Shown piece by piece: positions 24,369 through 32,835 of a DNA stretch of 64,000 nucleotides. A program made the translations under genes and the position numbers. Under the pieces are notes generated by a model. The model was not told the DNA's origin. It made no database searches and saw only the letters and a program-made list of their open reading frames with translations. The DNA comes from Bdellovibrionaceae bacterium UBA2339. GTDB taxonomy: Bacteria > Bdellovibrionota > Bdellovibrionia > Bdellovibrionales > JAMPXM01. The stretch spans positions 496 through 64,495 of the forward strand of contig DDUL01000054.1 of NCBI GenBank assembly GCA_002344785.1. The letters run 5' to 3'. The stretch's first letter is position 1. Each line of letters starts with the position of its first letter.

Positions 24369-26291
24369 ATGAGCCGTTCAATTTCAGCTATGAAAAATGC
24401 GAAGCTGCTGATCCAAGCGCGGTGGCGTCGGCAAAGTGTTTTTGCGCCCGGCTTGGCTGTGGCGCTGGTGTTCACTTTGTTGTGTCCCGACTTTGATCCA
24501 GTGGCCTCGGTCGCACAGGCGCAAATCGATGTGGAAGTGGATCAGGAGATGCGCGAAGAAGGTGCCCGCGCGACGCCCGCACCCAAACGTCGTAGACTGC
24601 GCGGCCTGCGTGATGATCGTGAGGGTGGAAGCGAGATCGATGGAGGTTGGGTGAAGCCCAATCGTTCGCAAGGCGCGTCTTCCAAGTCCGCAAAATCCGG
24701 TCAACAGAAGGCAACTTCGACGCGTACTGCACCGGCCAAACGCGCAACCTCCAAGCCGTCCTTGAAATCAGGCTCAGGCGTAAAGAAGCGTGTCGACGCT
24801 GCACCCGTTGAGCAGGTGCAGGACGACAGCTTTGGCAATTCGGAAGTCGATTCCGGCGTGAGCGTGGGTGAAAGCGAAAAGGATCAGGACGCTGTGCTGT
24901 TGGACGAGGTCCAAGATCGGCGCGAAATATTGGCCGAGAGCGCGGATCTGGATGCGGCCCAAGCTGAAGAGCTGCCAGGAACGGCCTCGGTGGAAGCCGA
25001 GTTCTCGGTTCGCCGTGTTGGGGTTTTGTTTCGCGGACGTTCTGTGGCGAAGGGGCAGAGTTTAGTTTCGGACTTGGCCTCGCAGTTGAGCGCGAAGACT
25101 TACTTGCTCGCGCAAAGCATCGACATCGCGGATTTTCCGCGTCTCGATGAAGCTGACGGCGCGCCTGTGCAACGAGGAAAGTTTAAGACTTGGAGCACGC
25201 AGTATCGTGTCGACGCATTTTTGGTGGTTCAAGAAGTCGAACTATCGCTCAGATGGACCTTGTTCTCTTCGCGCGGACATGTGCTGCTCAGTGGAACGCT
25301 CGGCTTGCAAAATAATCTGAGTGCGGTCAGCGATGCGGATCTTAAGGCTCTCAGCGAGCCCACCGTGGATCGCTTGGTGAGCTTGTTCCCGTATCGAGGT
25401 TTTGTGACGCGTGTTGAAGGCGGTCGGGTGGTGATCAACTTGGGCGAGCGACACGGAATTCGTATTGGTGATCGCTTGCAGCTGCTCACCTACTCGGGAC
25501 GTCGATTTGACTCTGTGCTGAAGCGCTTGGGAGTCGTTGAGGTCGACAAGTTGATGGGTAGTTCGCAGAGCGAGGCCATCATCGATGGTCAGTTTGTCGT
25601 GCCAATCTACGCGAAGGTGGGTTTTCAAGCGCCCACGCAAGTGAACTTGGCAGCGCAAACTTTGGGTGCGGGAACTGACTGGGCGCTCACGGTCGGTGGA
25701 GAACTGGTGGGCTTTGCGGGCGACGCTGCGGAAGCGCGCTTTCAACCGAAAGTCTTTCGCTTCAACGCCACACCCTTTGGTGTGTTGGGACTCGCGTACA
25801 AAGACAATATGGTCCGCAGCCACTTTGGCAGCGTGCGCTCGGACACGGAAACTCTCAATCTTTTCGAAGTTTGGGCTTTGCACAACTGGAAGACTTGGGG
25901 CGGTGATCGCTCGGCACTCTTGATGTCGTTGGGAGTTCGTTACTTCTCGCTGCAAGTGGTCCCCAAAGTGGGCGCGACCACCAGCTTGGAGTCTGGCAGC
26001 GTGCTATCGCCGATGCTGGAGCTTCGCTACAACATGGTGTCGCGCGGACTGATCCGACTGTTCGTCCTCGGTGAGGCCTTTTACCCCTTGCTGTCGACGG
26101 GCGGATCGAGTTCAGGATTAAGCTTCGCATTTGGCGGCGGCGCCGGCGCCGGGGCGCAACTGAGTCTGACGCCTCGTTTAGCTGTTGAAGTGGCCGGGCG
26201 ATCGCGATATTTCCGACGTCCCGTCGAAGGACTCAGTGGCGTGCAAGAGCGCCAGAACACCGTCGGTGGGACGTTGATCTTTAGATTCTAG
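24369..26291 (+). CDS. Large secreted protein with FlgT/CsgG-like middle and barrel-like C-terminus
   Basis: A signal region (PGLAVALVFTLL ... ASVAQA) precedes ~160 residues of low-complexity Lys/Ser/Ala/acidic sequence. Residues ~215-330 (VRRVGVLFRGRSVAKGQSLV ... YRVDAFLVVQEVEL) and RGFVTRVEGGRVVINLGERH resemble the nucleotide-sugar/FlgT- and CsgG-like periplasmic module with a 'GxRxGDxL' hairpin. The last ~220 residues alternate strands and end in TLIFRF, a terminal-Phe barrel signature. The overall family is not recognised. Start: ATG 24369; the frame opens at 24297 and another ATG lies at 24390. Confidence 0.55.
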   Translation: MSRSISAMKNAKLLIQARWRRQSVFAPGLAVALVFTLLCPDFDPVASVAQAQIDVEVDQEMREEGARATPAPKRRRLRGLRDDREGGSEIDGGWVKPNRSQGASSKSAKSGQQKATSTRTAPAKRATSKPSLKSGSGVKKRVDAAPVEQVQDDSFGNSEVDSGVSVGESEKDQDAVLLDEVQDRREILAESADLDAAQAEELPGTASVEAEFSVRRVGVLFRGRSVAKGQSLVSDLASQLSAKTYLLAQSIDIADFPRLDEADGAPVQRGKFKTWSTQYRVDAFLVVQEVELSLRWTLFSSRGHVLLSGTLGLQNNLSAVSDADLKALSEPTVDRLVSLFPYRGFVTRVEGGRVVINLGERHGIRIGDRLQLLTYSGRRFDSVLKRLGVVEVDKLMGSSQSEAIIDGQFVVPIYAKVGFQAPTQVNLAAQTLGAGTDWALTVGGELVGFAGDAAEARFQPKVFRFNATPFGVLGLAYKDNMVRSHFGSVRSDTETLNLFEVWALHNWKTWGGDRSALLMSLGVRYFSLQVVPKVGATTSLESGSVLSPMLELRYNMVSRGLIRLFVLGEAFYPLLSTGGSSSGLSFAFGGGAGAGAQLSLTPRLAVEVAGRSRYFRRPVEGLSGVQERQNTVGGTLIFRF

Positions 26292-26332
26292 TCGGCGCCT
26301 GCATTCGGCGTCGTATCTTTGGAGTTTCATTC

Positions 26333-27682
26333 ATGGCCGAGTCCCAAGCTCCCAATCGGCGCAGCGACTTTTTGCTCACGCACTGGTCGCGCTATCCGGC
26401 TTGGCCCTCAGCACAGTCTTCTCGTGAATGGAAGTCGGGGCGCTGGCCGCTCCAGTTCGGGCACACGCTATTGGCCAAGCTTCGCTGGCATGCGCTTTCA
26501 CTTCGCGGTGCCGTGCAAGACAACGAAGTGCCAAGCCCCTCGGAAGTTCTGCGCGCTGGGGATTGGGTGAGTGTCGATGAGGTGAGTGGTGAAGTTATAC
26601 TTTGGTCGCCGAATCGCCTCGATCCTGACACGACATTTACGGCGGCGGATTTGCGTGCGACGGAGCGATGGTCCAACTTACTGACAAATCTACGTCGATA
26701 CTTCTTGGAGCGCGGCTTTCACGAGGCGAGCACGCCTTTTCTGGCGCCTTCGCCGGGCACGGAAGCCTATCTCGACTCGGTGTCGGTGCGATTGCGACGT
26801 TGGGATGGTGCCGAGTTCACGCGTTACGCCATCACCAGCCCTGAGTTTCACCTCAAGAAAATTTTGGCCGCCGGCTGCGACAAGGTGTTTGAGATCGCAC
26901 GTTGTGTGCGCAACCTTGAGGGCGGCGATCAGCATGCGCTCGAGTTTCATATGCTGGAATGGTACCGAAGCTTCGCCTCACATCGCGAGATCGCCGAGGA
27001 CTTGGCGTTGCTTTTGGAAAGTTTGGGTGCGCCCAGGCCCACGCATCGAGATTGGTTGGGCCTTGTGGCGGAGTCGATGGAGCAGCGCGGAGCTTGGTCG
27101 CATCTCGGCGTGTCGGCTTACACGAGACCTGAGCAGCGTGAGGAATTTTTGCGTCTCGCTTTGCAGGCGAAGGATCACACGCAGTATCCAGACGTGACGC
27201 CGGCGCCATCAGCTGAGCCGATTCAAGCACTTCGCACTTTGCTGACGGCTTTGAAAGTGGAGTGGCGAGACGCGGATGGCATCAATGATTTGCTTCAGCG
27301 GCTTTGGTTGGAGCGCATCGAAGATTTGCTAGCGAAAGATCGGCCGATGCTGGTGGAGGATTTTCCGCCAGCGCTTTCGGCATTGGCGCGAGTGAACGCC
27401 GAAGGTTGGGCTGAGCGCTTCGAGCTTTATTGGCGAGGTTTAGAGATCGCCAACGCATTTCACGAGCTCAATGATCCCGAAGAAAATCAACAGCGCTGGC
27501 AAAGAGATTTGCTTGAAAAGCGGCGCTCGGGCCGACCCGAGGTCCCCGTGGATCAAGAGCTCGCGCAAGCTTTTCTGCATGGTGTGCCACCAGCTGGCGG
27601 CATCGCGCTGGGTGTTGAGCGCTTAGCGATGGCGCTTTGGAACTTACCCAACATCAATGAAGTTCGTCCGTTTGTGTATTGA
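26333..27682 (+). CDS. epmA: EF-P lysine aminoacylase EpmA-like (GenX/PoxA) with N-terminal extension
   Basis: The C-terminal ~325 residues are a class II lysyl-tRNA-synthetase-like catalytic core. Motif 1 region is near FHEASTPFLAPSPGTEAYL. Motif 2 is seen as FEIARCVRNLE ... EFHMLEWYRS. Motif 3 is GIALGVERLAMALWNL near the end. EpmA attaches (R)-beta-lysine to elongation factor P, helping ribosomes pass polyproline stretches; it normally lacks the anticodon-binding domain and is ~325 aa. Here ~110 extra N-terminal residues include a strand-rich segment (LRAGDWVSVDEVSGEVILW) that could be an OB- or SH3-like fold. GGAG lies 8-9 nt before the ATG. efp and epmB are not in the window. Confidence 0.85.
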   Translation: MAESQAPNRRSDFLLTHWSRYPAWPSAQSSREWKSGRWPLQFGHTLLAKLRWHALSLRGAVQDNEVPSPSEVLRAGDWVSVDEVSGEVILWSPNRLDPDTTFTAADLRATERWSNLLTNLRRYFLERGFHEASTPFLAPSPGTEAYLDSVSVRLRRWDGAEFTRYAITSPEFHLKKILAAGCDKVFEIARCVRNLEGGDQHALEFHMLEWYRSFASHREIAEDLALLLESLGAPRPTHRDWLGLVAESMEQRGAWSHLGVSAYTRPEQREEFLRLALQAKDHTQYPDVTPAPSAEPIQALRTLLTALKVEWRDADGINDLLQRLWLERIEDLLAKDRPMLVEDFPPALSALARVNAEGWAERFELYWRGLEIANAFHELNDPEENQQRWQRDLLEKRRSGRPEVPVDQELAQAFLHGVPPAGGIALGVERLAMALWNLPNINEVRPFVY

Positions 27683-27968
27683 GCCGAGCCGGCGTTGGCG
27701 AGCGCTCACCGCGTGGTGAGTGTAGGGGCTTCGTATGCGGAATGAATTTTGAGTGATCCGGAAAATGTGAGCAAGGGAACTAGTAGTATCACGACGAAGA
27801 TCGATTGCCGGATAACTTTCATTCATCCCTTCCTTCATGCTCCTTTGTCGATTTCATTAGAACCACCTTGATGCACGATTCCGAGTATTGAATTCTTAGC
27901 ACTGGCACTATTCATCTCTCTTCGGCAACTCGAGTGAAAGATAATTTAATCAAGATCATCAGGTTTCA
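27683..27968. other. Intergenic region at the edge of the RHS island
   Basis: 286 bases between convergent genes. A short hairpin CTCACC-GCGT-GGTGAG (about 27705-27720) lacks a T-run. Base composition becomes clearly AT-rich from about 27840 on, marking the start of the accessory island. Confidence 0.5.
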
Positions 27969-28664
27969 TCAGGATTTTTTCGCGAGATCCGTGAATGGCA
28001 TTGAGTCAGCAATAACCGAAGAACTCGCATTTAGTCCAAAAGCGATCGTCGATATGACTTTGTTGGTAAATCCAGTAATGTTCGAATAATTCGAATCGAA
28101 AAATAGATTCGCTGGAATTGAGATCGAAATATCACATCCTGGATTTCTTGCTGGAAGTTCGAACCCCAATTTTGAGCTAATCGTATAGTCTGCCGGTGCA
28201 ACTGAAATTCCTATGGCTGAGAACAGGTGATTAAACTGTTGCGAAACTGTTGAGGCAAAAACGCCTTCACATTGAAGTCGAATGCCGTCTGAGGAGTTAT
28301 TGATCTCTAGAAATGCAATTGGATTTCGTGAGCCAGGTGTGTCCTTATGGCGCGCGCTAGCGAGGCGACTTAAAGTATGAGGGATCGATTCGGATTGTGG
28401 TAAGCCGACAATGCTTGAAGACGGCGCTCTTGGTTCATTTGGACGTTCTACAAAATACGGAGTGAGAGTCGAACAGTGTTCGTTTATGCATTCAATCGGG
28501 AAAGTAATGTTAGTAAGCTCCTGATTTAGTCCAGATTCAGGCAGCTTGTGATTGTTAACGAATCGACCGAATTGATAGCTGAAGACAATCCAACCAAATT
28601 TGGAGAAGTCTGGCGACGCTGCATAAGTCCAATTGGTGCCAGACTCTATGTGAATGACCTTCAT
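27969..28664 (-). CDS. Putative immunity protein of the RHS protein
   Basis: About 231 aa, no signal peptide, no recognised domain. It starts 13 bases after the RHS stop on the same strand, the usual place for an RHS immunity gene. GAAGGAGAT lies 3 nt upstream of the ATG at 28664; the longer frame to 28709 would overlap RHS. It has a paralogue at 35290-35964, sharing DFxKFGWIVxSxQFxR, RNPIAxLEIN and SNxxGxTNxxxSTIxxGL. The gene is markedly AT-rich and uses A/T-ending codons unlike its neighbours, which points to horizontal origin. Immunity function is inferred from position only; it could instead be an adaptor or chaperone for the RHS tip. Confidence 0.6.
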   Translation of the reverse strand: MKVIHIESGTNWTYAASPDFSKFGWIVFSYQFGRFVNNHKLPESGLNQELTNITFPIECINEHCSTLTPYFVERPNEPRAPSSSIVGLPQSESIPHTLSRLASARHKDTPGSRNPIAFLEINNSSDGIRLQCEGVFASTVSQQFNHLFSAIGISVAPADYTISSKLGFELPARNPGCDISISIPANLFFDSNYSNITGFTNKVISTIAFGLNASSSVIADSMPFTDLAKKS

Positions 28665-28677
28665 GAGATCTCCTTCG

Positions 28678-31600
28678 TTAGAGAGGGTATGGCGGCGATA
28701 GTGGTTCATTGTTTTTACATTGCGCGTATCGAACCATTGCGCGTTGAAGACATTTTCCGTGCTTAAGCTCCGAAGGGGATTGACCGCGTCGGTAGCTCCC
28801 CGGGAACGGCGTCATTTTATATGTATTGCAAAAATCTTCATCTATCTTTAGCTGCTTTCGACATTTGTCTTCATCATCAGAATCTTCGTTTCCGGCATTA
28901 CAGGCGAGAGGACTGCTAAAGTTTGTTGATGGGTTGCTGCCTGTTGTGCGTGTTGGTTTGTTGTTTTTTATCATTTGTGCGACAGAGGCTAGCGCAAGTG
29001 CTAACCCGCCTCCGCCACCACCACCATTTCCGTAACTAGGATCAATGATCTGATTTCCTGGACGAGTTCCTGACCACGGTTCATTTCGAAACAGTCCGCT
29101 CGGATCTACTGCATTGACCGGATCTTGCATCACATAGCCATACAAATTCGGATCACCGCCGCTAAACCCAATCGGATCCTTCGCTGTCCACCGTGCGGTT
29201 TCGGGATCGTAATCTCTCGCGCCAAATCTCACGAGTTTCGTGTCGCGATCCTGAATGCCACCCGCAAATCCCTGCGGGAGAGCATCGGGGCGAGTGTCTC
29301 GGGTGAGTTTTCCGTAGACGTCGTACTCGCGCCGCATTTTGATTTCACCCGTAGCACTGTTGACGAGGAATCTCGGTGAGCCCAAGTGATCACTGACGAT
29401 GCGATATTGCTTTGTGGGTGTGAGCATGAAGTCCGGGGAGTGGGCTTTGACGGAGTAGCCGAAGCGTTTCTTAAGCGTGCCATCGGCACCGATGACTCCG
29501 GCGATCATGAGTTGATCTTGATAGATGTACTGTTCTTCGACTTGGCCATTTAATTTTTTAGCGAAGCGCCGGTTGTGGGCATCAGGCAAATACTCAACAG
29601 TGCAGCGGCCACCGGCTTGCGCGGGGAGATCGGCACTTCTTAGGTTCCCCATGGCATCGTAGTTAAAATTCGCGACTGCACCATTGACGGTGTTCAATCG
29701 TGAGGTGAGTTGGCCGTCGGCGTTTTGTGAGTACTGGACTTGGCCAAAGTTCATGATTCGATCTTGCGCGTCGGTTTGTGAATTGACGAGGGCCGAGCCT
29801 TGAACTTGGACGGAAGTCCGATGTCCGTTGGCATCATAGGTGTTTTGAAGGACAAGGGTGCCGTTTTGATGAACGGTGATGAGGCGGCCAGCGGGATCAA
29901 AACCGTAATTGAACAAAGTCGTGACGCCTTCGCTAGTTTCATTCTTTCCCACAATGCCGCCCGCAGCGTCGCGGATCAGCGTGTACTCGTAAAACGTAAC
30001 TCCACTAGTTTTGGCGCGGTAAGTTTCGAGTTCGCCAAAAGCGTTGTAACCATATTCATCTTCGACGACTCCCATAGTGGTGCGGGTCACTCGCCCTGTC
30101 AGTGTATCTCGGGTCAAGTGCTGGGGACCGATGGCCGAGATGAGATCGTCGGCATCATACTCAATGCCGACTGTGCCAAAGTCGCTGTTGCCTTGGCTGG
30201 ATCGGACTCGAGTGGTGACCATGCGGCCAAAGTTGTTAAAGAAAATCTCAAAGTGGCTTGTCGCAAGCGGTCCTTCGTCGATTCGCGAATGCACGATCGT
30301 GCCGCCTTCGTAGAGGTAGTCTGTTCGAATTCCGGCAGGAGAGCGAGCGGAAGTGAGTTTGCCGCTTGTGTGCGTGAACTCGTAAGAGCCTTGGGCGGTT
30401 TGAATTTGCTCAAGTTCGCCTGAGGTGAGGTTTCTGGCATAGCTTACGATTTCACCGGTCGCACGCGTGACCGAGGTGAGCATCTTGTCCAGATCATAGG
30501 CGAATTGAGTGAGATCATTGGGTGTTAGACTTGGAGGCACGTAGGCACTCACAAGATCCAGAGCATTTCTTAAAAACTGATGCTCCATGCGTCCGGCGGG
30601 CCGAACGGACTGAATTTCTCCATTCGGGGCGTAACTGAGAATGGTTTCGTTAAGATTTGGGTCTTGAATGCGAATCAGTCGCTGAAGGTCATCGTAGAAG
30701 AAACGAGTGATTTCACCGCGAGGATTTTGAAGGCTTGCGGGTTTATCGCCTGAGGCTTCGGAGTAAGTGAGAAGCGTTTCGCGTGGCGAGGCTTCGCCTT
30801 CAATTATCCGCTCAAGTCTTCCTGAACTATCATAATGATAAAACGTCGGCGCATCGTTTCCGATTTGGGTGCGGATCACGCGATCGAGCGAATCCAGAAA
30901 ACTTGTCGCGACTCGCCCGCCGGCGGTTCGAGTGGTGAGAGTGCGAGTGGCGAGATCAAATTGAGTTTCTTCCCACGCATAGGCGTCACTCGAAGTCGTG
31001 GTGAGGGTATGATACTGAAACCACGTGTCGGTTGCGCCAGCCATTGCGGAAACTTGCCGAATAAAATTTTGCTGGCGAACAACGGGGCCATTGGCATGAA
31101 CATGAGAACTTGGAAGCTGAATCGCAAAGCGAGGATCGGGTGAGTTTTGAACAAAATCCGAGTAGTGACCCTGCACGGTGGTGGCTTCAGTTTGGCGATT
31201 GAAACTTGTCGAGGTGAGCACACCATTGGGTGCAATACTCATTTGCGCGGCATCGCGGGCTGAGTTTGAGGAAGAGATGTTGGTGGCGCGATTTGTGGTG
31301 CTTCGCATGAGGGTTTGATTGTCGGTCAAGAAATCCAGCACCCAGCCCGAGCCGCCGCTATGAAGATCCGCGAGCAACTCGCCTTGGGCATTGTAGGAAA
31401 AATTGGAGTGTGTGCCGCTTGGGCGTTCAAATCGCGTGAGTAGCCCGCGCTGGGTGCTTGCAGTGGCATAGGCGAGCCGCCAGCTTTGCTGAGAGTTTGA
31501 AACCCCAAGAAGCAGTCCGTTTTCGATGTCGAGTTCCGTACGAACACCAAATGGGGAAATGATCGCAGTCGCCACACCTTGCGCGTCGCGCTCGACAATC

Positions 31601-32835
31601 AGGCGGAGCCCGTGCGCGTCCTCGATGGATATGACTTGTGCCTGAGCATTGTAATGAATGCTCTCAAGCAGCACACCTGTGAGGCCGCTTAAGGTTTTAA
31701 GATGCAGTCCACCCGGTGAGAATTCGTACACGAGATCTCCGCTGGGATCGACCACCTGAATGTTAGAGTTCGGTAAGGTGCGAGCGACGACGTCGCGCGA
31801 GATCTGGCCGTTTCCAAAGTAGAGAGTTTGCGTGTGTCGTCCGTAGGCGTGCACGTTACTGAGTGTCCATTGCCCCAGGCCTTGCCTTGCGGAAAGGAAG
31901 GTTCCAAGAACTAAGGGTGCAATATGCACCTCGGGCGGGAGCTTGGAGGCAAACGTCGATGTGCGGAATGTGCCGTTTAAAAACTCGGCAACCATGATGG
32001 GAGCTGAGCTTCGGTAGAGCTCTTCACTGGGGAGTGTGGCTAAATTTCTTGTGCCAAAGTCTTCGATTTCATGGCGATCTGGGTTTGTGTATTCGGCGCG
32101 AACTAACGCCGGAGTTTCAAATTCGACGGGAAGTCCGTTCTCATCCAGACCGTCCCACGAGTAGGTCATGCTGAGGTTCGCCTCGTAGGGGAGATCTTGC
32201 TTCAGCTCTTGGCCGTTGATGAGAAAGCTTGTGCGAACTCCGGTGAATTCGCTCGTTGTGGTGCCGCCCACAAAATTTACTTTTGCGGAAAAATTGGCTC
32301 TGTAGCCCTGCACACGTTCGCTGGAATAGGCGAGTGTTACGCCTGTGCCAGTCAGAGGAATTGATTCGCGGAGCACGCGATTGTCGACATGGATGATGCT
32401 GCCAAGACAGGTCGCGGGATTGCGGCTGGGAATGCTCTTATTGATTGCGTTCAGCATGGCTCGGTTTTGAATTTTGATATGCACGACTTTGTAATGTGCA
32501 TAGGAGCCATCTTCTCCCGGAATTGCAGGTTCTGTGTCGCTGAAGGCTTGAAAGCACTCATCCCAACGATCTCCACCATAGTAGTAGGATCGCACGGCAT
32601 CCTTAAGGCCCATGCAAGGATGGACGAAGTCTTGAAAAGTGCTCTCCTCAACGACGGCGAGATTGCCGCTTTGCACAGGGCCAAAGGGTGTGTTGGCTTG
32701 TGCGAAGGCCGATCCGCCTTTTACCAACGCGATTCCTGTGAAAATGAAAAGCGATGCTTTAAAAGTTGTGAGTGGGAATTTGCTTCGAGCCAAAACCAAG
32801 CAATGTTGAAAAAGCGAGCGGATGATCGGCATCAT
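28678..32835 (-). CDS. Secreted RHS-repeat protein with variable C-terminal tip
   Basis: 1385 residues. An N-terminal signal (FTGIALVKGGSAFA) suggests Sec export. Multiple YD/RHS repeats (for example YHYDSSGRLERIIEG, FYDDLQRLIRIQDPN, YGFDPAGRLITVHQNG) run from ~370 to ~1200 and should form the beta-cocoon. The RHS-associated core (RWTAKDPIGFSGGDPNLYGY ... DPSGLF) ends near residue 1247. The remaining ~138 residues are the variable tip: a Gly-rich linker, LALALASVAQMIKNN, then a Cys-patterned domain (CRKQLKIDEDFC ... KCLQRAMVRYAQC). The tip's activity is not recognised. The ATG overlaps the PKD gene stop (ATGA) with GGAGGA upstream; the presumed immunity gene follows. In other bacteria such proteins are toxins or surface proteins. 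Confidence 0.88.
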   Translation of the reverse strand: MMPIIRSLFQHCLVLARSKFPLTTFKASLFIFTGIALVKGGSAFAQANTPFGPVQSGNLAVVEESTFQDFVHPCMGLKDAVRSYYYGGDRWDECFQAFSDTEPAIPGEDGSYAHYKVVHIKIQNRAMLNAINKSIPSRNPATCLGSIIHVDNRVLRESIPLTGTGVTLAYSSERVQGYRANFSAKVNFVGGTTTSEFTGVRTSFLINGQELKQDLPYEANLSMTYSWDGLDENGLPVEFETPALVRAEYTNPDRHEIEDFGTRNLATLPSEELYRSSAPIMVAEFLNGTFRTSTFASKLPPEVHIAPLVLGTFLSARQGLGQWTLSNVHAYGRHTQTLYFGNGQISRDVVARTLPNSNIQVVDPSGDLVYEFSPGGLHLKTLSGLTGVLLESIHYNAQAQVISIEDAHGLRLIVERDAQGVATAIISPFGVRTELDIENGLLLGVSNSQQSWRLAYATASTQRGLLTRFERPSGTHSNFSYNAQGELLADLHSGGSGWVLDFLTDNQTLMRSTTNRATNISSSNSARDAAQMSIAPNGVLTSTSFNRQTEATTVQGHYSDFVQNSPDPRFAIQLPSSHVHANGPVVRQQNFIRQVSAMAGATDTWFQYHTLTTTSSDAYAWEETQFDLATRTLTTRTAGGRVATSFLDSLDRVIRTQIGNDAPTFYHYDSSGRLERIIEGEASPRETLLTYSEASGDKPASLQNPRGEITRFFYDDLQRLIRIQDPNLNETILSYAPNGEIQSVRPAGRMEHQFLRNALDLVSAYVPPSLTPNDLTQFAYDLDKMLTSVTRATGEIVSYARNLTSGELEQIQTAQGSYEFTHTSGKLTSARSPAGIRTDYLYEGGTIVHSRIDEGPLATSHFEIFFNNFGRMVTTRVRSSQGNSDFGTVGIEYDADDLISAIGPQHLTRDTLTGRVTRTTMGVVEDEYGYNAFGELETYRAKTSGVTFYEYTLIRDAAGGIVGKNETSEGVTTLFNYGFDPAGRLITVHQNGTLVLQNTYDANGHRTSVQVQGSALVNSQTDAQDRIMNFGQVQYSQNADGQLTSRLNTVNGAVANFNYDAMGNLRSADLPAQAGGRCTVEYLPDAHNRRFAKKLNGQVEEQYIYQDQLMIAGVIGADGTLKKRFGYSVKAHSPDFMLTPTKQYRIVSDHLGSPRFLVNSATGEIKMRREYDVYGKLTRDTRPDALPQGFAGGIQDRDTKLVRFGARDYDPETARWTAKDPIGFSGGDPNLYGYVMQDPVNAVDPSGLFRNEPWSGTRPGNQIIDPSYGNGGGGGGGLALALASVAQMIKNNKPTRTTGSNPSTNFSSPLACNAGNEDSDDEDKCRKQLKIDEDFCNTYKMTPFPGSYRRGQSPSELKHGKCLQRAMVRYAQCKNNEPLSPPYPL

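Noticed and set aside
28826..29035. Plus-strand frame with a poly-Pro end opposite the RHS tip
   Set aside because: It is the complement of the RHS Gly-rich linker, not a gene.
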